This document shows, piece after piece, positions 59,859 through 64,000 of a stretch of 64,000 nt of DNA. The stretch is taken from assembly GCA_002363865.1 (NCBI GenBank), contig DEWY01000002.1, positions 234,496 through 298,495 on the forward strand, written 5' to 3'. Both the position numbers and the translations under genes were made by a program. The DNA comes from Caulobacteraceae bacterium UBA3198. GTDB taxonomy: Bacteria > Pseudomonadota > Alphaproteobacteria > Caulobacterales > Caulobacteraceae. Each line of letters starts with the position of its first letter. Position 1 is the stretch's first letter. The notes below the pieces were generated by a model. It saw only the letters and a list, made by a program, of their open reading frames with translations, did no database searches and was not told the origin of the DNA.

Positions 59859-61186
59859 TGCCCCGTCGTCGCGCCCACGCCCCCCTGAAGGTGCTGATCA
59901 ACAACCGTCTCTGCGGTCGATTGGAAAAACAGGCCAACGGCGCGATCAGTTTCCAGTACGACCCCGGTTGGTTGGCCTGGGCGCCGGCCTTTCCGGTCTC
60001 CCTCTCCCTGCCTCTGCAGAACGCCCCGTGGCGCGGTGAGGCCGTCGTCGCCGTGTTCGACAACCTCCTGCCAGACAACCCCTATGTTCGCCGACAAGTC
60101 GCCGAGCGCACGGGCGCAGGGGGCGCTGACGCCTACAGCCTGCTCGCTCAGATCGGACGCGATTGCGTGGGTGCGATGCAGTTCCTTCCCGAAGGGGACG
60201 GGGCGGACGCGTTACAGCCCGTCGAGGGCGCACCGATCAGCGACGAGGAGATCGAGGCGCTGCTGGCCAACCTTGCCCGGGCGCCCCTTGGCATAGACCC
60301 TGAGCAGGATTTCCGGATATCGGTCGCCGGCGCCCAGGAGAAGACAGCGCTTCTTCGTCACCAAGGCCATTGGATGCGGCCGATCGGAACGACGCCGACC
60401 ACGCATATTCTCAAGCCTCAGCTCGGAGAGATTCCGACCTCGTCAGGGGTGATCGATCTCAGCGACAGCGTCGAGAACGAGCACTATTGCCTGACCCTGC
60501 TGGAGAGTTTCGGTCTACCCGTCGCACGGACCGAGATCGCCACCTTTGGCGCGCGACGTGTGCTGGTGGTGGAACGCTTTGATCGCCGCCCTCGGGGGGG
60601 CGACCACATCCTGCGTCTGCCGCAGGAAGACTTCTGCCAGGCGCTGTCGGTCCCATCCAGCCGCAAGTACCAACGCGACGGGGGCCCAAGTGTTGTCGAC
60701 ATCCTGACCAAGCTTCAGGAGAGCGACGATCCCCTGGCCGCCCAGGCCAAGGTGTTCAAGAGCCAGATCATCTTCTGGCTCATGGGCGCCACCGATGGGC
60801 ATGCAAAGAACTTCAGCATCTTCCTGCGTCCAGGCGGTCGCTTCGAGCTCACCCCGTTCTACGATGTCCTCAGCGCCCAACCGGCGTTCGACGCCAAGCG
60901 CATCCCGCACAGGGGCTTCACCCTGGCCATGTCGCTGGGCGCAAACCCCCACTACAAGATCCTGGATATTCACGGCCGACACTTCGTCGAAACCGCCAAA
61001 GCCGCAGGCCTGGGACCGGCTGTCATCCGGCAGGCCCTGGAGGACGTGCTGACGGCCGCGCCGGACGCAGCGGCCCAGGCGCTACAGAAAATGCCACCTG
61101 GTTTTCCTGAGCCGCTCCATGACTCCATCGCCGCAGCGATTCAGGCCCGCCTGCCCCGCCTGGAGTCCGCATGGGAGGCGATCTAG
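59858..61186 (+). CDS. hipA: HipA-type serine/threonine kinase toxin
   Basis: A 442-residue HipA kinase, of the kind that phosphorylates glutamyl-tRNA synthetase and halts translation. Visible features: ISVAGAQEKTALL near residue 152, THILKPQ near 182 and the catalytic region ATDGHAKNFSIF with the Asp near residue 313, followed by YDVLSA. Length matches E. coli HipA (440). Target not shown for this protein. No ribosome site is needed beyond the hipB coupling. Confidence 0.93.
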   Translation: MPRRRAHAPLKVLINNRLCGRLEKQANGAISFQYDPGWLAWAPAFPVSLSLPLQNAPWRGEAVVAVFDNLLPDNPYVRRQVAERTGAGGADAYSLLAQIGRDCVGAMQFLPEGDGADALQPVEGAPISDEEIEALLANLARAPLGIDPEQDFRISVAGAQEKTALLRHQGHWMRPIGTTPTTHILKPQLGEIPTSSGVIDLSDSVENEHYCLTLLESFGLPVARTEIATFGARRVLVVERFDRRPRGGDHILRLPQEDFCQALSVPSSRKYQRDGGPSVVDILTKLQESDDPLAAQAKVFKSQIIFWLMGATDGHAKNFSIFLRPGGRFELTPFYDVLSAQPAFDAKRIPHRGFTLAMSLGANPHYKILDIHGRHFVETAKAAGLGPAVIRQALEDVLTAAPDAAAQALQKMPPGFPEPLHDSIAAAIQARLPRLESAWEAI

Positions 61187-61369
61187 CCCCGGCTCGCCGT
61201 CATGAACCAACTTCGGCGAAACCGCCAAACCGTGCGGAAACCTAGCGCACGAGGCATTGCGCCCTCGAGGCAGAGTCGATTTGTCCAACCCCGGACTGCT
61301 CCGCTTCCGATGGGCGTCCCCGCGCGCCGATTGAAGTGCTCGCCCCCCCTCCGTTCTCAGATGGCGAAG

Positions 61370-61678
61370 CTAACCGAACAAGAACGCCTGTGGTCTGCCC
61401 AGGGAGACTGGCAGTCGGCGCTTCTTCCCTAGCCCCGCAGAGAGCCGCCAGAGACAGACTTCGTGAACCATGGCGTCTGCCTGGGAAGCGGGATAGCCCG
61501 CGCGTCGGAGTTCATCTCGCGCCCGGGACACATCGAAGTCCTCCTCTCTGCTGCGCTTGACGATCACCGCGAAGGCGTAGGCTTCCGACGGCGAAAGCCC
61601 GCTGGCCGCAAGCCGATTGGCGGACGCCTCGACATCGGCGAGATCGTTGGGGCCGGGATACGGGGTTCTTGAGGTCAT
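61370..61678 (-). CDS. Conserved hypothetical protein
   Basis: A 102-residue soluble protein (NDLADVEASANRLAASGLSPSEAYAFAVIVKRSREEDFDVS near residues 11-50, then ARDELRRAGYPASQADAMVHEV). It looks like a small helical protein; I do not recognise the family. ATG at 61678 is preferred over an in-frame ATG at 61795 because the extra 39 residues are low in structure; no strong ribosome site is seen for either. Confidence 0.55.
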   Translation of the reverse strand: MTSRTPYPGPNDLADVEASANRLAASGLSPSEAYAFAVIVKRSREEDFDVSRARDELRRAGYPASQADAMVHEVCLWRLSAGLGKKRRLPVSLGRPQAFLFG

Positions 61679-61827
61679 CAAATTCTGCCTGGACTGAGTG
61701 AGTTGGGAGTGGGGGATTTCGTTCGTCAGATCGTTCTGCGCGCCCGGCATGGGGCGAGTTGCTGCGCTTGCCTCACAGCCATCCCGGGGCCGCACCGCTC
61801 GCGCTCCGATTATCGGGTTGGACTAAG

Positions 61828-62367
61828 CTAGCCGCAGGGATGGCTGGCCATCCGGGGAAACAGCGCCTCAGGCCACTGACCGGGTGAGATCACTTGTTGC
61901 CGGCGCCCCTCCTTCACGCCCAGCCGCCAGGGCCCGATCCTCAGGATGTTGAGGCGGCGAAGCCCAGGCTCGGTGGGTTCAGGCGGCCGGGGCCGATGAC
62001 CGTAGTAAATCCAGAGCTTCTGGGCTTCCTCGCCGACCCTGCCCAACTTGAGGAGCGACTCGTGACGCCAGCGGCTGTCGATCTCGAAGATGATCGGCGG
62101 CTGATCACCGGGCCGCGTCCATGCGACGTCAAAGCGCCCGGTCTGCACGAACCTGCGGTAGCCGGTGGCCACCTCAATGGCTGAACCATAGCCGAGACGG
62201 CTGCCGAGCTCAGCCAGACGGCGCTGCAACGTATTGTGTCGCTGGAGCTTCGAAATGCCGTCCGGCAGCGGCTTGGTCAGTTCCTCGTCGATCAGCTGAA
62301 CGAGGTCGTCGTCAACGCGCCAGCCGGCCTCATAGGCAGGCCAGAAGCAGGGAGGAGATGCGCCCAT
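61828..62367 (-). CDS. Hypothetical protein with a nuclease-like segment
   Basis: A 179-residue soluble protein. The central strand pattern FDVAWTRPGDQPPIIFEIDSRWRHES (read in parts: FDVAW near residue 79, IIFEIDSRW near 91) resembles the core of a PD-(D/E)XK-type nuclease fold, where E and D follow a hydrophobic strand, but the typical Lys is not evident. No named family is recognised. An AAGG lies upstream of the ATG, preceded by a purine-rich tract. Confidence 0.55.
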   Translation of the reverse strand: MGASPPCFWPAYEAGWRVDDDLVQLIDEELTKPLPDGISKLQRHNTLQRRLAELGSRLGYGSAIEVATGYRRFVQTGRFDVAWTRPGDQPPIIFEIDSRWRHESLLKLGRVGEEAQKLWIYYGHRPRPPEPTEPGLRRLNILRIGPWRLGVKEGRRQQVISPGQWPEALFPRMASHPCG

Positions 62368-62801
62368 GGGGATGGACCTTTCTTGAGAGCTAACGTCGCT
62401 CTCCCCTCCCCTTCCTCTCTTCTTTCACTCCAACACCCAGCACCCACACTCAAGCGTCCAAGGTTCCGCACCAATTCAGCCCCCCGGCACATGGCGCGGC
62501 ATGGGACGGCCGCTTGGGGCTCGTTGCTGAACTTGGTGACGTCCGCTTTGAGAGCCTAAGTGTAGGTTGCGGCCTCCCGCAGCTCTATGCGAATGCGGTA
62601 CCCGGCTCCTAGGAGTGTGCTACCACCAGGGTGTACGTGCTGGGGATCGCCAGGTGGTCGAGTCCGGGTGCTCGTCTAGCGCTGTGAGGCGGATGCCGGC
62701 CGCGAGAAGCGCGCTGACCACCTCGGCCAGCGCCCAGAATAGTCAGGCGCATCCCCAAGACCGGTGGAGACAACAACAAAACACCTTGTGCGGGTGATTA
62801 G
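62368..62801. other. 434-bp gap without a recognised gene
   Basis: Contains a pyrimidine-rich plus-strand tract at 62399-62430 and otherwise no tRNA, repeat or convincing gene. A 76-codon plus frame at 62567-62797 (MRPPAALCECGTRL...) has no family features and no clear ribosome site. Confidence 0.4.
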
Positions 62802-63116
62802 ATGATAAATTTTGATGGAAATGATGCAAAAAACACCATCCAAAGTTACGCGAGCGTTGTCGCAATAGTTTCCTTTATACTTTACGCGATAGCTGAATTT
62901 ACGCGGCCCTCTTGGAGGAAGCCGCCTTTTTACGTATTCTCTATTGCTGCTTGTACTCTACTATTTGTCGCCACTGGAGTTATGTTGCCTTACGTCAAGG
63001 GGGGCGAGATAACGCCATCTGCTGAGGCTATTTATATAGCATCACGATCTATTGTACTCGTGTTGGCGCTGATTGGGGCCCAAGCTGCATTAAAACATAT
63101 TCGTCCAAGAGGTTGA
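62802..63116 (+). CDS. Small AT-rich membrane protein, unknown
   Basis: A 104-residue protein with three likely membrane helices (VVAIVSFILYAIAEF, YVFSIAACTLLFVATGVML, SIVLVLALIGAQAAL). Its DNA is much more AT-rich than the rest of the window, with codons such as ATA, AAA and TTA that neighbours avoid, which suggests recent transfer. No family recognised and no strong ribosome site. Confidence 0.6.
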   Translation: MINFDGNDAKNTIQSYASVVAIVSFILYAIAEFTRPSWRKPPFYVFSIAACTLLFVATGVMLPYVKGGEITPSAEAIYIASRSIVLVLALIGAQAALKHIRPRG

Positions 63117-63425
63117 ACGCGCTGCTTCGTGCGAGAGGGATTTGTTACACGTAGGACAGCGCCAGGCACGTCCAACCTATGCTGCAGAGGGTGGCATCCC
63201 GAACTCACTCCCAGCCATCCGCGGAACACGTGAGGTTGTTCAGTCTGACCGCCCATCGGACGCTGCTCCCCCCTATGGGTTGTGCGGCCCCTGACCCGGG
63301 GGTGAGTTCTGGGCCGGCTTACGCACGGAGCCGCCTCTTATGGGGTTCTGGCCTGTGGGCATTGAGGCAACGCACGGCCCCCCTGGCGCGGTGGATCGCC
63401 GTCAGTCTGCGAGCTACGCTGCGCC
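63117..63425. other. 309-bp gap before the acetyltransferase
   Basis: No gene, repeat or RNA is evident. Open frames here are short and lack ribosome sites. Confidence 0.4.
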
Positions 63426-63980
63426 ATGGCCTCAGCATCATTGCCCTGGTTTCCCATACGAACGGCCCGCTTGTTGCTGCGCGAGTTTCAGGCGGGCGAC
63501 CTCGACGACATTCACGCCTATGCGTCGGACCAGGACACCGTCCGCTACATGGAATGGGGGCCTAATACGCCTAAGGTCAGCAGCGAGAGACTTCTTCTTA
63601 CCCTTGCTGAGCAGGAGCAGTGGCCACGCCGAGACGTCAATCTCGCCGCCCAACTGCTAGAGAATGGACGGGTTATTGGATCGGTCAGGCTGGGGCTAGA
63701 CGGGCAAGGCGGCGCCGACCTCGGTTACGTCCTCGGAAGTTCGTGGTGGGGCGTCGGTTATGGCTACGAGGCGGCGTCAGCCGTTCTAGCAGTCGCATTT
63801 GAGACGCTGGAGCTGCGCCGGGTCTGGGCGACCTGCGATGCGCGCAATGCCGCCTCCGTCAGACTTCTAGAGAAACTGGGGATGCGCCAGGAGGGAACGA
63901 TGCTCCAAGACCGCAAGGTTAGGGATGGTTGGCGCGACACTGGCCTGTTTGCCCTGCTGAACGAAGAGTGGCAGGCCTGA
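63426..63980 (+). CDS. GNAT-family N-acetyltransferase (RimJ/RimL type)
   Basis: A 184-residue acetyl-CoA-dependent acetyltransferase of the RimJ/RimL group. It opens with IRTARLLLREFQAGDLDDIHAY near residue 11, has ADLGYVLGSSWWGVGYGYEA near 100 (acetyl-CoA binding loop) and the C-terminal NAASVRLLEKLGMRQEGTM near 145-163. Substrate could be a protein N-terminus or a small molecule; it cannot be told from sequence. The ATG at 63426 has no strong ribosome site. Confidence 0.85.
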   Translation: MASASLPWFPIRTARLLLREFQAGDLDDIHAYASDQDTVRYMEWGPNTPKVSSERLLLTLAEQEQWPRRDVNLAAQLLENGRVIGSVRLGLDGQGGADLGYVLGSSWWGVGYGYEAASAVLAVAFETLELRRVWATCDARNAASVRLLEKLGMRQEGTMLQDRKVRDGWRDTGLFALLNEEWQA

Positions 63981-64000
63981 TCTTCCCCCGAATTAGTGGA

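Noticed and set aside
62567..62797. 76-codon plus-strand frame
   Set aside because: No ribosome site, no family features, and a residue mix typical of non-coding GC-rich DNA.
1..64000. CRISPR array, transposase, integrase, rRNA genes
   Set aside because: No regularly spaced repeats, no DDE or tyrosine-recombinase product and no rRNA sequence found on reading both strands.

Overview
The window is GC-rich and gene-dense, with short gaps and many ATGA-type stop/start overlaps. Gene content (NasS/NasT-controlled nitrate assimilation, UrcA-type protein, FixJ-type regulator, long PTPS-family protein, class II ribonucleotide reductase) points to an alphaproteobacterium, most likely Caulobacterales (Caulobacter, Phenylobacterium or Brevundimonas relatives). 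That placement is inferred from protein style, not from a marker gene.

Layout. 1-2.7 kb: the end of a metal RND pump and an MFS exporter. 2.8-12.0 kb, minus strand: nitrate assimilation, in the order nasT-nasS, a 225-bp leader, nitrate transporter, nirB, nirD, nasA, cobA (siroheme). 12.3 kb: a first mobA. 13.2-20.0 kb: a signalling block with one soluble GAF/PAS hybrid histidine kinase, six response regulators and an Hpt protein. 20.3 kb: the first of two 117-bp repeats carrying a tRNA 3'-end motif. 20.4-51.3 kb: an anaerobic respiration region. It holds a TetR/PTPS pair, hemN, an RIC-type iron-sulfur repair protein, moaD-moaB-moeA, class II RNR, nnrS, moaA, narK1-narK2-narGHJI followed by a PpiC isomerase, an outer-membrane barrel, a hemerythrin protein, carbonic anhydrase and a second mobA, then a Crp/Fnr regulator and ubiT-ubiU-ubiV plus a FAD oxidoreductase. 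52.0-58.8 kb: a copper/silver (Cus-type) efflux operon. 58.9-61.2 kb: a decayed MFS fragment, the second 117-bp repeat and hipBA. 61.3-64.0 kb: poorly characterised genes and a GNAT acetyltransferase.

How it works together. The 20-51 kb block supplies nitrate respiration together with oxygen-independent substitutes for three oxygen-dependent steps: heme (HemN), deoxynucleotides (NrdJ) and ubiquinone (UbiTUV). It also supplies much of the molybdenum cofactor route (MoaA, MoaD, MoaB, MoeA, MobA; no MoaC or MoaE here) and nitrosative-stress proteins (RIC, NnrS). Seven sites matching or close to TTGAT-N4-(G/A)TCAA lie ahead of these genes and an eighth lies ahead of the Crp/Fnr regulator gene. 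They suggest one FNR/DNR-type regulon. That regulator has no N-terminal cysteine cluster, so it is more like DNR/NnrR than FNR.

Main points for a second look: the paired repeats with conserved ends and an unconserved 43-bp centre that bracket the 39-kb accessory block; the FAD oxidoreductase translationally coupled to ubiUV; NasT apparently without its phospho-acceptor Asp; an FNR-type box placed so that nnrS mRNA may be leaderless; two mobA copies 85% identical, one beside each nitrate reductase system; and a decayed copy of the MFS gene after the second metal pump. No rRNA, intact tRNA, CRISPR array, transposase or integrase was seen.
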